NCBI GenBank assembly: GCA_024500155.1
Contig: CM044876.1
Span: forward strand, 8,313,001-8,377,000
Reading direction: 5' to 3'
DNA: 64,000 nt
DNA from: Chenopodium formosanum
Taxonomy: Eukaryota > Streptophyta > Magnoliopsida > Caryophyllales > Amaranthaceae
Shown here: positions 21,793 through 33,628 of the stretch, piece by piece
How the letters are laid out: every line of letters starts with the position of its first letter
Position numbering within the stretch: position 1 is the stretch's first letter
The notes under the pieces: generated by a model
The model's input: the letters and a program-made list of their open reading frames with translations, nothing else
Databases searched by the model: none
What the model was told of the DNA's origin: nothing
Translations under genes and position numbers: made by a program

Positions 21793-24214
21793 ATGGAGGA
21801 TAATTTTGATCCTGTATGTTTTTCTCCTCACATTATCATAATTCCTTTAATTATGAATTTTAATTGCTATTTAATTACTTTTAATTTGTTGATTATTCGG
21901 TAATTAGGACCTAGTTCACGCCATTTTCAAGCTCGTCTGGCGCAAAAAAGCACTCGGTTTTCACTCTTTCTCTCTCCTAAATGTTAATTACAGTCTTAAT
22001 CGCGTAATTTGTGATGAATTATGCATTTAATTTGATTTTCGTGATTGTAGAGAGAGAAAGGAATGAAGGCGTTGATAATCTGGACAATGAGGTAAATTCC
22101 GGCACTTCATTTTTCATAATTGTAGTTTATTAAAATGAAATTCGTCAAATTAAGCAAAACCTAATTGATTTTTGAATTTTTTTTTTAGTTACAGAAAAAA
22201 ATGTTTGGATTCTAATTTAGTTTAGTAACATTTTGGCTTTCTGAACAATTCTATTATGTATGTTTGTTCGTCTGAATTCGATATCGAAATCGATGAAGCT
22301 CGGTGTAATTGTGAATATAAGCTAAATTGTTGAAATGGCTGTGTTTTCATGATAATGAACATTATATATAACATATGTTTGTAGGTTTTGTGGAGGTTCT
22401 AATGGGGAGTGATAATTTAATTAATGTTAGTGGTATGGGTGCTGTATTAGTGTGTGTTGGTGAAGATTGGAACTCGAAAGGAACGAGCCTACCGATAACC
22501 TTAGTTTGATTTCAATATCTTGCATTGTATATAGAACCAAATTTTCTTGGAGTAGGATACTAGGATTAATAGGATATGTGCGCTCATTGTTTTGTGATGT
22601 TTGTTTGGTCGCGATCAGTTGGGATTGTATGATTGTAATGCTTATATAGTTCTTGTTGTGTGGTTCATTTAGGTGAAGCAAACCCTTCATAATCTTACTA
22701 TCATCTGTAATGCTTATATCGTTGCAAGATGTTTAGCCTTTTTCAACCTATATATGCTCTCTAAGTTAATCTTTGTATATGATCCTATCTCACATGTTTT
22801 TCTGTTATGTGATTGAACTCTTACATGGCTTGTTTGTAAAGTTGAAGTGTGCTTTAATAATCTAGGGTAATTGCAAATTATATGATCAATGATGATGAGT
22901 TTGATGATTGTTAGTTTTATGATTTTCTACTATTTGATATGTACTTCGTACTACACGAAAGAAGTGCAAATCTGATGCATTTAACTTTGGTTGCTGCAGG
23001 GAACAGCTGGGACTGCTAAAAAAATTCGGCCAACATCTGGTACATAAAATTACTTGGTCATGTTCATTAATGTTTAATTTTGTATGCATACTTGCAAAGG
23101 TCTTGTTTGAATTTCAATGTGACACGTTTAAAGTTATTTCTGATTGCATACTGTCTTGCAATACTTAGTTTAGTGATATGAGGGCTGATTGTCAATTCTA
23201 TAGCAATAATACAAATTGAGCCCTATCTTACGAGCATAGTGCAATCTTGTTTTTCTTCTGTTTTGGGGGGTTTGATTGCACTAAAAAATTTACTTCACGG
23301 TAAATACATATTTCTATGTTTGAATACTGTTTTCATCGTGATACCCAGAGCTCCGGTAGACAGAGAGTTTTGTGTTTTCTCTCTTCAGAAAATGTACCAT
23401 TGTAGAAATTAGGTTCTTTTGTTAGTGTGGACTTCCCTTGTTTGGAATAAGGGCTCCGAGTTTGTTTCTTATGTTGGTGTGGCTTTCTGACTCAGACAAA
23501 CCACTTAGTTCCTCAACCACATTAATGCTTGATGGTCAAATGCTTTTTCCTGACAGGCTCTTTTAGCTAATGATCGTAAAGAAAACTTTTGCCAGCGATC
23601 ATTTTGCAAGTCATTTGTTCTTAGTGTTATCAGTTATGAATTACATAGTGTCAACAATATATCTTCATTAGATAAGCTGGAGCTTTCTTCATATTAATGC
23701 GATGAAGATAACTTTAGCAGTGTAGGGTTTATTTGCTGACTTATATTTACATCCATAAATGTCAAGGGTGCATATGCAATCCATAATGCCTGTTATCTGT
23801 TAATCCCAAATTTATAAGCTCCACTTTTCTCGTCTTTGAAAGTGGGGGTGGGGAGACTCTTTTGGTATTTTTGATGCTGATTTTCTTATTTCATCAATTA
23901 AGCTTGAAATAATAGATGCAAGGAATCATATAAATTGCTTTATTGACTTGTAAACTTCAGCTAATGCAACTGCTGTGAAATTGAGTTGTGAACTTCTCCG
24001 GATCTTCATCGCAGGTCTGCTTTTAGCTATTTTATCTTTATTTTTTCTACCATTTCCAATGATATTCTTGACATATGGAAATTTTTATATAAATTATAAC
24101 CTTATTTCAGAGGCCATTCAAAGGGCTGCCACCATAGCTGAAGCAGAAGGTCTTAGTCAGATTGAAGGTACTCATTTAGAACGAATTCTTCCTCAATTAC
24201 TGCTGGACTTTTGA
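21793..24214 (+). CDS. MHF2 / CENP-X histone-fold protein (six exons)
   Basis: The spliced product has 102 residues. Exons are 21793-21813, 21908-21956, 22051-22091, 23000-23039, 23961-24014 and 24111-24214. All introns are GT-AG and the phases agree throughout. The start MEDNFDP is followed by DLVHAIFKLVWRKKAL (first helix), a short variable acidic linker, and KLSCELLRIFIAEAIQRAA with AEAEG. The family signature ERILPQLLLDF is at the very end. MHF2 (CENP-X, STRA13) pairs with MHF1 (CENP-S) as a histone-fold tetramer. That complex binds DNA with FANCM, limits meiotic crossovers in Arabidopsis and can act at centromeres. It is nuclear. The human protein is 81 residues; plant forms of about 100 fit. 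The gene converges on SOBIR1, with 459 bases between stop codons. Confidence 0.9.
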
Positions 24215-24673
24215 GGAACTGGAACGGGCACTGGAACGACCGTGATGTTTGTGTTTAGTCAAAATAATGTGTGATTTTGGAGTAAGTGAATTCAAGCATT
24301 AGAATATTCAAACTTAGAATCTTCAATACATGTTATAATCATCAATAGTGTGAATATAAAAAGGAGTATATTTGAAACTTTTGCACCATGATACGAGTAT
24401 CTTTGCATGACCGAGCTGTATTTTGGCTTTCTTGTGCAAAATTGTCCATTACTCATACATTTATGCTGCGGTTGTCACAGAAAGGCTCAGTTGCTCCTCA
24501 TTTTTTTGATTGGTAGCACATATAAAGTATCAGAAAACATTTGGATGATCTTTGATTCAGTAACATATTTTAAAAATCAGAACTATTACACTTAATAGAT
24601 GCACTAGATATGCTTTCGTGTGGCCGAACCATATACTACATAGTCTACATTTGTTGCCATCTTGGTAAAATAT

Positions 24674-26581
24674 TTAGCTTAGATTTAAGTGGCTGATTTG
24701 AGCCAACATAACCCTAACTTCCTTACTGTTAGGCCTTTTTTTAGGATCGTCTCGAGTGCAGAAGCAAGCAATTTTGAGCACTTGAAGCATTTGCTCTTCA
24801 TACCCATTACCCAATAGCTTAGGATCAATTGCTCTTTTAGGATCCTCCGAAGACATGACATTCTTCATCCATATCACCAAGTTTAGCTCAATAGTGTCTT
24901 GAAAGAAAACATCCCCTGGTAGCTTTCCCATTACTATAGCTCCAAGAACCACCCCGAGACTGTATATATCACATTTGTCTGTGAACCTCACAGTTTGGAA
25001 ATACTCTGGAGCTATATACCCGACTGTTCCAGCAACATTTGAAGTTGACATGTGGGTATTCTCGATTGGCATTTCCTTTGCAAGCCCAAAATCCGAAATT
25101 CGAGGCTCCATATCATCATCAAGAAGGATGTTGGCTGGCTTGAGATCCCTGTGAATAATACGGGGATTATTGTTCATATGGAGATATTCAATTCCTGAAG
25201 CCACTCCGAGTGCTATTCTATATCGAGATAACCAATCTAACTCTGTGGTTCCATTGGCAAGTTTTGTCATTACATCTTGCAAACTACCATTTTTCATATA
25301 CTCATACACAAGCAAATGACAGTTGGATCGTGGCACATGAGCAAGGAGAGGTAGCAAATTGCGGTGCCTGATTCTGCCAACTGTTTTAATCTCCGATCGA
25401 ACTTGAAGCATCTTCTTGTTTAACATCTTACTATCTTCTTCAGTGATCTCTGCAGCCTCCTTAGGCGGTTCAAGTATCTTCTTTATTGCAATCATCTTGC
25501 CATTGCTTCCTGGCAACTCTGCTCTGTATACTTCACCACATCCACCTTTTCCTATCAACAGTAAGTTAGCCAAACCATCTTCTTTCTCCAAAAAAGCAAG
25601 GTCCTCTGCTTTCTTGATAAGTGGACTGAAGATTGATAGTCCAAAACCCTTCCCTCCACCACGTAACATTACTAAGCACATCTTCACAAGTCCCGAAAAT
25701 ATCATCCCGCATATACCCCCCACTATTGCTCCAGCAAGAAACCCAAGTAGCCATGCTGCGAGCTTCTTGCGTCTGTGGTGGCGGCGCTTAATTATAGGTG
25801 GAGATGGCGAAGGAGCTTGAGCAGGACCAGGGCTTGCTCTTGAACCGTGGCTCCTCCTAGTTGTATTTATATCAAGTACATATCTTCTTGGAACTAAGCT
25901 CTTCCTTGACACTTCTGATGATATATATTCTACCCCTTTTAGAGCAGGTAATGGACCTTGAATATAATCATTCCCAGAAATGTCAAAGAATTGCAAGTTC
26001 CTAAAAGACTTCAAAGATGCAGGAACCTTCCCAGTGAATAGATTATTAGCAAGTGAGATGCTCTCTAAATTCGGGAAGTACCTCAAGAAGGCCAAGTCCC
26101 CAACAAACCTATTCATGGAAAGATCAAGCACTCGAAGACGAACAAGTTTCGACAATTCAGAGGGAACATGGCCAGTAAAATGGTTGTTTTTAAGGTTAAG
26201 AACCTCAAGTTTCAAACAGTCAACAATTTCTTCTGGTATTTGGTCAACAAGATGATTAGTTGACAAAGTCAGCTCTCTAAGCTCCGAGAGCTTACCAATA
26301 ACCGGAGAAATGAGCCCGTCAAGCTGCTCCGACTCATAAACAATACGAGTGATCTTCAAAACAGAGTTGTAACTCGCAACCCTCCGCTCACAAGAAACAG
26401 CAGGAGAGTTGCAGGGGGTTTTAGTAAAAGAAGGGTGGTAATCACTGATGCCTAAGTCTCTTTGGATGACTTGAAAGGCTTTGTAGTCGGATGGGTCGAT
26501 GTATAGCTTCGCATGAGCGGCGAAGACGAGAGAAAAGAGCAGGGAGAAGTAGAACTGAAAACTAGTAAATGTAAGCTCCAT
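24674..26581 (-). CDS. SOBIR1/EVR leucine-rich repeat receptor-like kinase
   Basis: This single-exon gene encodes 635 residues, close to the Arabidopsis SOBIR1 length. A signal peptide (about 1-24) precedes an N-terminal cap with paired cysteines (57, 64) and about five leucine-rich repeats (80-215). A Pro/Ser-rich linker, a basic stop (KRRHHRRKK, 265-273) and one membrane segment (about 274-298) with several GxxxG steps follow. The juxtamembrane block SIFSPLIKKAEDLAFLE (316-332) is diagnostic of SOBIR1. The kinase has the glycine loop GKGGCGEV (344-351), K367, E397, HRD at 477-479, DFG at 497-499 and APE at 524-526, so it should be active. SOBIR1 is the common adaptor kinase of receptor-like proteins at the plasma membrane. 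It recruits BAK1 on pathogen detection and also affects organ abscission. A TATA-like TTTATAAAT lies about 80 bases upstream on the minus strand. Confidence 0.95.
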   Translation of the reverse strand: MELTFTSFQFYFSLLFSLVFAAHAKLYIDPSDYKAFQVIQRDLGISDYHPSFTKTPCNSPAVSCERRVASYNSVLKITRIVYESEQLDGLISPVIGKLSELRELTLSTNHLVDQIPEEIVDCLKLEVLNLKNNHFTGHVPSELSKLVRLRVLDLSMNRFVGDLAFLRYFPNLESISLANNLFTGKVPASLKSFRNLQFFDISGNDYIQGPLPALKGVEYISSEVSRKSLVPRRYVLDINTTRRSHGSRASPGPAQAPSPSPPIIKRRHHRRKKLAAWLLGFLAGAIVGGICGMIFSGLVKMCLVMLRGGGKGFGLSIFSPLIKKAEDLAFLEKEDGLANLLLIGKGGCGEVYRAELPGSNGKMIAIKKILEPPKEAAEITEEDSKMLNKKMLQVRSEIKTVGRIRHRNLLPLLAHVPRSNCHLLVYEYMKNGSLQDVMTKLANGTTELDWLSRYRIALGVASGIEYLHMNNNPRIIHRDLKPANILLDDDMEPRISDFGLAKEMPIENTHMSTSNVAGTVGYIAPEYFQTVRFTDKCDIYSLGVVLGAIVMGKLPGDVFFQDTIELNLVIWMKNVMSSEDPKRAIDPKLLGNGYEEQMLQVLKIACFCTRDDPKKRPNSKEVRVMLAQISHLNLS

Positions 26582-27122
26582 TGGAGCTTGAAAGTGTAGA
26601 AAATTTTAGTGTTTATTTTGTGAAGTTTAGTGGATGAAGTGAGTATTACAAGAAGAATTAATTTATAAAGGCAATTGCCGTGTGGAATATTAAGGTTATT
26701 GGGCCTACTATTGACCGAGACTTTGATTATTTTGCGACGACTTGGGTTGGTTGGGTCTCTAACGTGCTCTTTGGGGCAGGGATACATAGTGACATTTTTA
26801 ACTGTTTTTAGCATGATTTTTTTGATTATAAACCTTGTTAATTTGTTATAGATTTGGTTATTTTCATAAGTACATTCTATTTTCCAACATTAACATATGC
26901 TAGTAGTAGTAATATTTGTGCTAAAATAATGTCCAACATCTTTAACTAACTTTAGGAAGTACTGAAGCACTATTTAATACTAGTAACTAGTAATCATTAT
27001 GATATTGTTAAAATTGGCTTAAGTAGATCATTGCGCAATTGATTGTTGTCACGAATTATTATACTCTCCGAGTCCTATCTCATTTTACATTATCGTAGTA
27101 TAAATGCCCACACACTATTCAT

Positions 27123-27167
<45 letters not shown>

Positions 27168-28265
27168 GGTAAATAAGCAATTAACATCAAGAAGGGAAAA
27201 CAAGTAAAATAGTTAGGAAATATAGAGATTTGTAAAATTTAATAGAGTATGTACGAAAATAAAGGAAAACTTAAGTGCAAAAGACAAGAGTGGAGGTTGT
27301 GCTTTTCTAGGCTTTGGGCCATGGGTTAGGCTTGATGTGGTAGCCCATAGGCCTAAACTCGGCTCAAGTAAGCCTAAAACCCGGCAAAGGGCTGAGTTGG
27401 GCTAACATCACAATAAAAAATCTAGGCCCAAGACTAGCCCGCTTACCAGCCCTCATAATAAGGGCTAGGACGGGCTTTTTAAGTGTTTGGATGGGCAACG
27501 GATGGGCCCAGGATCCCAACCCAAAGCCATCATTACAGTGTAAGTATTATTACTTCCTCTATCTCATAATAATTGACACATTTATCATTTCGTCCGTCCC
27601 AAAATACTTTACACGTTACCAAATATGGAATGAGACCACTAATAAAAAAATTGTTGTACTCTCTTTGGGACCACAAACCCCAAACTCAATTAAGTCCTAC
27701 ATTTTCTCTCTCGTCACTACCCACTACCTCCACCTCCCCCACTTATTGTTTTCTTACGACATAAAAATACAAAAGAGAATTCTTTATCTAATAAACAAAC
27801 ATTATAAATGGACCTACTTGTAATTTTTTTTAGGAAAAATACATTTTAATAATCTCAACTATTGGCGATTTACTTTTAATAAGGCTTATTATCTAATAAT
27901 CTCAACTATTGGGTATGTTTGCCTAGAGTAGTCCCAATGATCGGTAATCTGTTAAAAATGTAAATTTTATTTTTTTTGAAAAAAAATCCACAGATATTGA
28001 GAAAGGAGAATTGAGAATAAGGGGTTTTTTTTTTAGTTTATATATGAAAGGGAAAGTGGTTAGATACTTTGAAAAAGAAAATTAGGCTTAAAGTAATGTG
28101 TCGAAATTCAGTTTGTAATTCGATTTTCGGTTTTTTCAAACCCCAAACCGAATCCAATCCATAATCCATCTTTTAAAATTTTTCCAAACCGATCCAATCC
28201 GAATAAAAAAAAATCCAAACCGAATTACTAATTCGATTCGGTTTCAATCCGAATTACTTTCACCC
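26582..28265. other. SOBIR1 promoter side and intergenic repeats
   Basis: No gene. A 41-base poly-T tract spans 27126-27166. 27290-27520 is the gggctag/gcccaag-rich sequence typical of degraded plant DNA transposons. 27550-27620 holds a Stowaway-like end (tcgtccgtcccaaaatact) without a partner. 28100-28260 is rich in the repeated motif aaccgaatccaatcc. Confidence 0.45.
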
Positions 28266-28355
28266 CTAAGAAAGAATATCACAAAGAATAGCATCAGGTA
28301 GATTACTGATGTAACCATGATCCACAATACACCCCTGATTTGTTGGGTTTGACAT
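28266..28355 (-). pseudogene. Truncated F-box gene start
   Basis: A 29-codon ORF runs from the ATG at 28355 to a stop at 28266. It ends in ISNLPDAILCDILS, which is the beginning of a plant F-box domain (usually continuing FLPTK). The homology stops abruptly where aaccgaatccaatcc-type repeat DNA begins, so the rest of the F-box and the substrate-binding half are missing. It cannot bind SKP1 or a substrate. The upstream minus-strand DNA (28356-29780) may be the old 5' UTR and leader intron. Confidence 0.65.
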
Positions 28356-28599
28356 TGAACCTTCTGACTGACATGATAAACAAAAGAAAAGAACAATCAA
28401 ATATCAATCCAAATGCTAATTAAGGAAACCTTCAAATAATGACCATCTCAACATAACATCAAATTAAATTAACCCTAACCAACAAATAGATCAGAGAAAT
28501 TAGCAAGCAAAGTTATGAACAATCACAAAAGCCTACGAATAGAAGGTTTCTCTTTGGCTTTTGTGATTCCCTAAAACCATTCTGTTCTTAGGCTTTTTT

Positions 28600-28904
28600 A
28601 TTGTGTTCATATACAGTAATATTTATATACTGTAATATTTTACTACGTAGTAAACCAATCTCATCAGAGAAATTTGGGATTCTATCCTAATATAATTCTA
28701 CCCAAAACCATAAAATCGACCCTATAAACCCCAAAATTCCCTAAAACCCTAAAGCAACCTATAAAACCTCCAAATTTGACACTAAAAACCCAAATTTCGC
28801 CCATAAATCCGAAATTCGACCTATAAATCCCAAATTCGTTAACTAAAAATTGAAAAGTTTAGGCAGTGATTACGTAGTAAAATATTACAGTATATGAACA
28901 CAAT
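28600..28904. repeat. Inverted repeat of about 35 bp flanking 220 bp
   Basis: The sequence attgtgttcatata-ctgtaatattttactacgta at 28600-28651 (with a 14-base internal duplication) recurs inverted at 28870-28904. It looks like an old terminal-inverted-repeat element. The middle is rich in ccctaaaacc and cccaaattc. Confidence 0.6.
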
Positions 28905-29040
28905 ATTTTCTCAAACCACTAAACTTACTTAACTAGTACACCTACTACAAATCAATTAAAGGTTCAACAAAACTAAACCCTTAACAAGATAATCACATTA
29001 CAAATTCGCATATCCAACAAATTTTGGCAAAAACCGAATC

Positions 29041-29488
29041 ACCAGTTTCTTGTAGTAGCAAATCAAACCCATATAAATGGCATAAAATCCCAACAATATT
29101 AACAGCATAAATTAACAAAATTAATAAACTTAATTTTATTGAAATTTACCCATTTATTGATTGGAATTTAAATCTACACCTAAATTAATCACCAGTTTCT
29201 TGTAGTAGCAAATCAGACCCATATAAATGGCATAAAATCCCAACAATATTAACAGGATTAACTAACAAAATTAATAAACTTAATTTTATTGAAATTTACC
29301 CATTTATTAATTGGAATTTAAATCTACACCTAAATTAATCACCAGTTTCTTGTAGTAGCAAATCAAACCCATATAAATGGCATAAAATCCCAACAATATT
29401 AGCAGCAGAAACTAACAAAATTAATAAACTTAATTTTATTGAAATTTACCCATTTATTAATTCGAATTTAAATCTACACCTAAATTAA
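29041..29488. repeat. Tandem repeat, 3 x 150 bp
   Basis: Three head-to-tail copies of 150 bases (29041, 29191, 29341) each begin accagtttcttgtagtagca and end acacctaaatt. They differ at only a few positions. They lie upstream (minus sense) of the truncated F-box start, where a leader intron would be. Confidence 0.9.
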
Positions 29489-31347
29489 AGAACGAATACA
29501 AGACAATGAAGAGAAGCCTACGATTGAAGGCTAACGTTGCCGCCGTTGATCTAAGCCCAGGCCATCGACGGTCTGAGATTGTGAGGAGAGAGAAAGAACT
29601 TAGGGTTGAGTCTTGAATTTGAAATTTGAATGCCAAAAACAAAAAACGAGGTGCAGGGTGAGTGACTCTTACTGGGTTTCGAAAACTAATTTTTCTCCTA
29701 AAAATCAAAGCTCTGAGTCTCTGACTAAGATTCACGCTTTTCGGGTTTTTTTTTTTTTTTTTTAATTTCAGGTGCAAATCGAAGGGCTTGGATCAGGTAA
29801 CCACCGGATTTTTTTACCTCCAATCAAGGTTTCACCAAACATTAGTACCTTCCATTTGTATTTACTCTGGCTTGTCTGAATGAGTATGTAGTTGTACAAG
29901 CAATTTAATAATTGTATTATTTTATCTTATTTATTCAAATAAATAATCAAACATTAAATGTATATATGATTGTATGTATAAACGCCTAATATCAATTTGC
30001 CTTTTACAATCTTTTTGATGAGTTTTCATGGAACTTCTAAAAACCTAAAAGTATATATTGCAGTTTTGGTGTCAACGCCACGAAAATCGATCAAGTAAAT
30101 TTATGCAACTCCTATGAAATTGAATGTGGGAGTTTAATTCCAATGAAATGCAACTGCATATGAGAAATAAGTTCTCATATCAACCAAGCAATACCGAAGT
30201 TCACTAACTTTTTTTTTTTTTTTTGGTAGTAGAGAGTTTTGATTTTAACCACAAACTTTGTCACTAAAAAAAGTTACTAAAGAGTGACGGTTTTAAAAAC
30301 AGTCATTAAATTTTTATTTAATGAGAGTTAGAGATAAAAAGAAAGAGAAAAAAAAAAAAATACACTTTCTTCTCAAATTGCTATATATATTATCTTTTAT
30401 ATTAAGTATATAATTCAGTTTCGTAAAATAAAATCCCTTACAACTAAATGCTCCATGCATTGAGCTTTTTTTTTTTTTGACAAGATGCATTGAGCTAACC
30501 TTGAACATATACAACTTTTTCATATTGTTTTTTATTAATACTTTGGGACTGGTCGAATTTTGTTTGTAATGATATGCATTAATTTTTACAATGATATACT
30601 ACATTAAAAAAATGATTCTCATCTCTCTTTGCAATTTATATACTTTATTGCAAATAATTTCCCTTGCAGTCTTTATATACCCTATATATTTCCAAATTGC
30701 AACAGATGGAGAAATCTCGGTGTTTACTTGCTTTGTAATTTAGATTTTATTATAAACGAAGGACTTCATAGATATTGAACTGAATTGGCTTATTTTTTAG
30801 AGCATCATCCACCACGAAACCTAAGACACATACACAATTGTTCAAAATGATTGAATCCACAAAGAATAAAGGTGTTTATTCTAATATAGTTACGTTTATG
30901 GATTAACAAAAAGTTGTAAAGTATTATTTTATTTGTATCCTACGAATTATTTTGCAACATTTTTTTATTTTAAGCTTTGCATTAGCGCCATGCATCAGGC
31001 ATCACATTATTCATATCTACATAATTTATATTTTCCATGTTGAGTTTAAATTTTTAGGCTCCACTAAAATCTTAATTACTCAAATCTTAATAGTCACATT
31101 TCATAAATATTACAAAGTAATAAATAATCTGGTTATTGTTTTAAAAGATGAAAATTAATAAAATAGAGAGGAAAAAAATATCGACGTTTATTCTGAAAAG
31201 TCATTGTGCAATATAAGATCACAAATATGAAAATGTAAAGATCGAAAACAAAGATAGATATTGATCCTTTATTTTAATTAAACAATAAATGAGAAATACA
31301 TTATTATTCACGTGTTTCCCTTTCCTCTTGAATAGCTTTTACCCATA
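29489..31347. other. Intergenic region
   Basis: 29490-29780 is richer in GC and on the minus strand resembles a transcribed leader. No supported protein is seen. The rest is AT-rich. Near 30260-30310 a fragment (agagtgacggttttaaaaac) resembles subterminal DNA of a CACTA or similar element. Confidence 0.4.
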
Positions 31348-31433
31348 TTATGGGTCGCGAACCTCTTGAGAAGGGTTCTCTGAAGGAAAGGGAATAATGG
31401 GGACAAACGAGGAGAGTTTAGATGGAAAGAGGT

Positions 31434-31975
31434 TGTTCGAGGCAGAAGGGGTAATGGGAGGTTGGGGAATAGGGATTAAGCTCCTGTCTAAGGAGGTAGA
31501 AGGGACACTAGGAGGTTGAGGAATAGGGATTAAACTCCTGTCTGAGACAGATGGGACAATGGGAGGTTGGGGAATAGGGATTAAACTTCTGTCTGAGGTA
31601 GAGGGGGTTATGGGAGGTTGGGGAATAGGGATTAAACTCTTGTCTGAAGTAGAGGGGACAATGGGGGGTTGGGGAATAGGTATTAAACTCCTGTCTGAGG
31701 CAGATGTGGTAATTGGAGGTTGGGGAATAGGGATTAAACTTCTGTCTGAGGTAGAAGGGGTTATGGGAGGTTGGGGAATAGGGATTAAACTTCTATCTGA
31801 GGCAGATGGGACAATGGGAGGTTGGGGAACAGGGATTAAACTTCTGTCTGAGGTAGAGGGGGTTATGGGAGGTTGGGGAATAGGGATTAAACTCTTGTCT
31901 GAAGCAGAGGGAACAATGGGGGGTTGAGGAAAAGGGATTAAACTCCTGTCTGGGACAGAGGGGATAATGGGAGGT
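31434..31975 (-). repeat. 51-bp coding tandem repeat (10 units)
   Basis: These are the DNA units of the 17-residue proline-rich repeat, each containing gggaggttggggaataggga on the plus strand. Variation is mostly in the hinge codons (VPSAS, TPSTS). One unit carries an extra Leu codon. Confidence 0.9.
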
Positions 31976-32016
31976 TCAGGGATAGGGATTATATGGGCTG
32001 CCAAGGTAGGTTGAGG

Positions 32017-33628
32017 CACTAGGCGAAAAAAGGGGTTGGCCACCGGTTCAAAACCCCCCTTTGCCACCGGTTTTGAACCGGTGGCCAGTGGGGGGGTGGC
32101 AAAACCTAAGACAAAAGGCCACCGGTTCAAAACCGGTGGCCAAAAATAAAGTATTGCCACCGGTTAACCGGTGGCAATAGTCGTTCCCGCAATATTTTTT
32201 TTTTTGTTTTAACAACTATTGCCACCGGTTAACCGGTGGTAATGAACAAATATTATTAATATTATTTTTTTTTTTTTTTTTTTTTTTTTTACTTGCAATA
32301 TAACTGAACAATCAAATCAAAAAAAAAAAATGACAGCATCTAAATATAATCGAACAATATCATTCAATTTAATCGAAAAATTACAACATTTAATTTAAAA
32401 AAAAAATTCCAATATAATCCAACAATTATTACATCAAATAAATCAGTAAAAAATTACAATATAAATCATAAAAAATTACAACATCAAAATCACAAAAACC
32501 CCATACAACATCTAAATCAAAATCTTGATTCTTCACTTTCACATCCAAATCAATATACCTGCATCAATTAAAACAAAAATATAAATTGAATAATAATAAA
32601 TAAAAAAAAAAGAACACTAATCTCGGAATTAAAAAAAAAAACAGAACACTAATCAGTTTAAATTAAGCTGATGAAAAAAAAAACAAACACTAATCTCGGA
32701 ATTAAAAAAAAAAAAAAGAAAGAACACTAATCAGTTTTTTAAAACCCAGAAAAAAATCCAAAAAAAAAAAACGATAAATATCCTAAAAAACACAGAAATC
32801 ATAAATTATTAAAACTAAAAAAAAATTGCGAAAAAAAAACCCAAAAATCATGCATGTACCTATAAACTGTCGAAAATCAATCACAATTAAACGCAAATCA
32901 ATCAAACCCGGCAAATCAATTAGCCCCAAAACTTTCGAAAATCAATTAAACCCAGAAATTTCGAAAATCAATTAAACCCAGAAATTTCGAAAATCAATTA
33001 AACCCAGAAATTTCGAAATCAATTTCGAACAATATTACAACAATCAAATCCATAAAAATCAAGGCATTTACCTGTAGATCCATAAACATGCACAAATCAA
33101 GGCGAAAAGTGGTGTTGATGATGTAGATCTGTCGTTGTTGTTGATGTTGGTGTTGCTAGTGTGGTGGTGGCGTGGTGGTGATTTCGTGGGTTGATGGTGG
33201 CGAAGGAGGAGAACGGAGGAGAGAGGACGAGAGGGAACAGAGAGGGAGAGAAGGAGGAGAGGGAAAAGATGAGAGAGAAAGAGAAGGAGGAGAGGATGAA
33301 GGAGAAGAGGAGTTGAGGTCGAAAGAGAAGGAGGAGATCAGAGGTGGATGTTTGGTTGAGGAGAGAGGATGGAGAGAGGAGAGAGGATGGAGGAAACGGC
33401 TGGGAGAACAAAATGGTAGGGTTTGGGTATATAAAGGGCCGTTTTTTTTTTTTTAATATACTTAGTTATTGCCACCGGTTCAAAACCGGTGGCCTTTCAC
33501 ATTTTTGCCACGGGTTTGGTTGAACCGGTGGCAATAACTCTTTGCCTCATCCCGCCACTAAATTTTGCCACGAGTTTTCAAAACCCGGTGGCCAATGAGC
33601 GTTGTATTTTTCAATTTTTCTACTAGTG
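32017..33628. mobile_element. Non-autonomous CACTA transposon, 1612 bp
   Basis: The ends are CACTAGGCGAAAAAAGG and, inverted, CACTAGTAGAAAAATTG. The AGG target duplication is at 32014-32016 and 33629-33631. Subterminal motifs GCCACCGGTT / AACCGGTGGC fill both ends as palindromes. There is no transposase. On the minus strand the interior has a TATA box (TTTATATACCC near 33430), AAACCCTA, CAGCCG and a long pyrimidine-rich leader (33160-33420), followed by A/T-rich DNA. Confidence 0.9.

Noticed and set aside
31559..31927. 122-codon plus-strand ORF of GGWGIGIKLLSE repeats
   Set aside because: It is the antisense shadow of the 51-bp proline-rich repeat. Repeats of a length divisible by three stay open in several frames.
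33097..33456. Ser/Pro/Phe-rich minus ORF and Glu/Arg-rich plus ORF
   Set aside because: Both are readings of the pyrimidine-rich leader in the second CACTA element, without start context or conservation.
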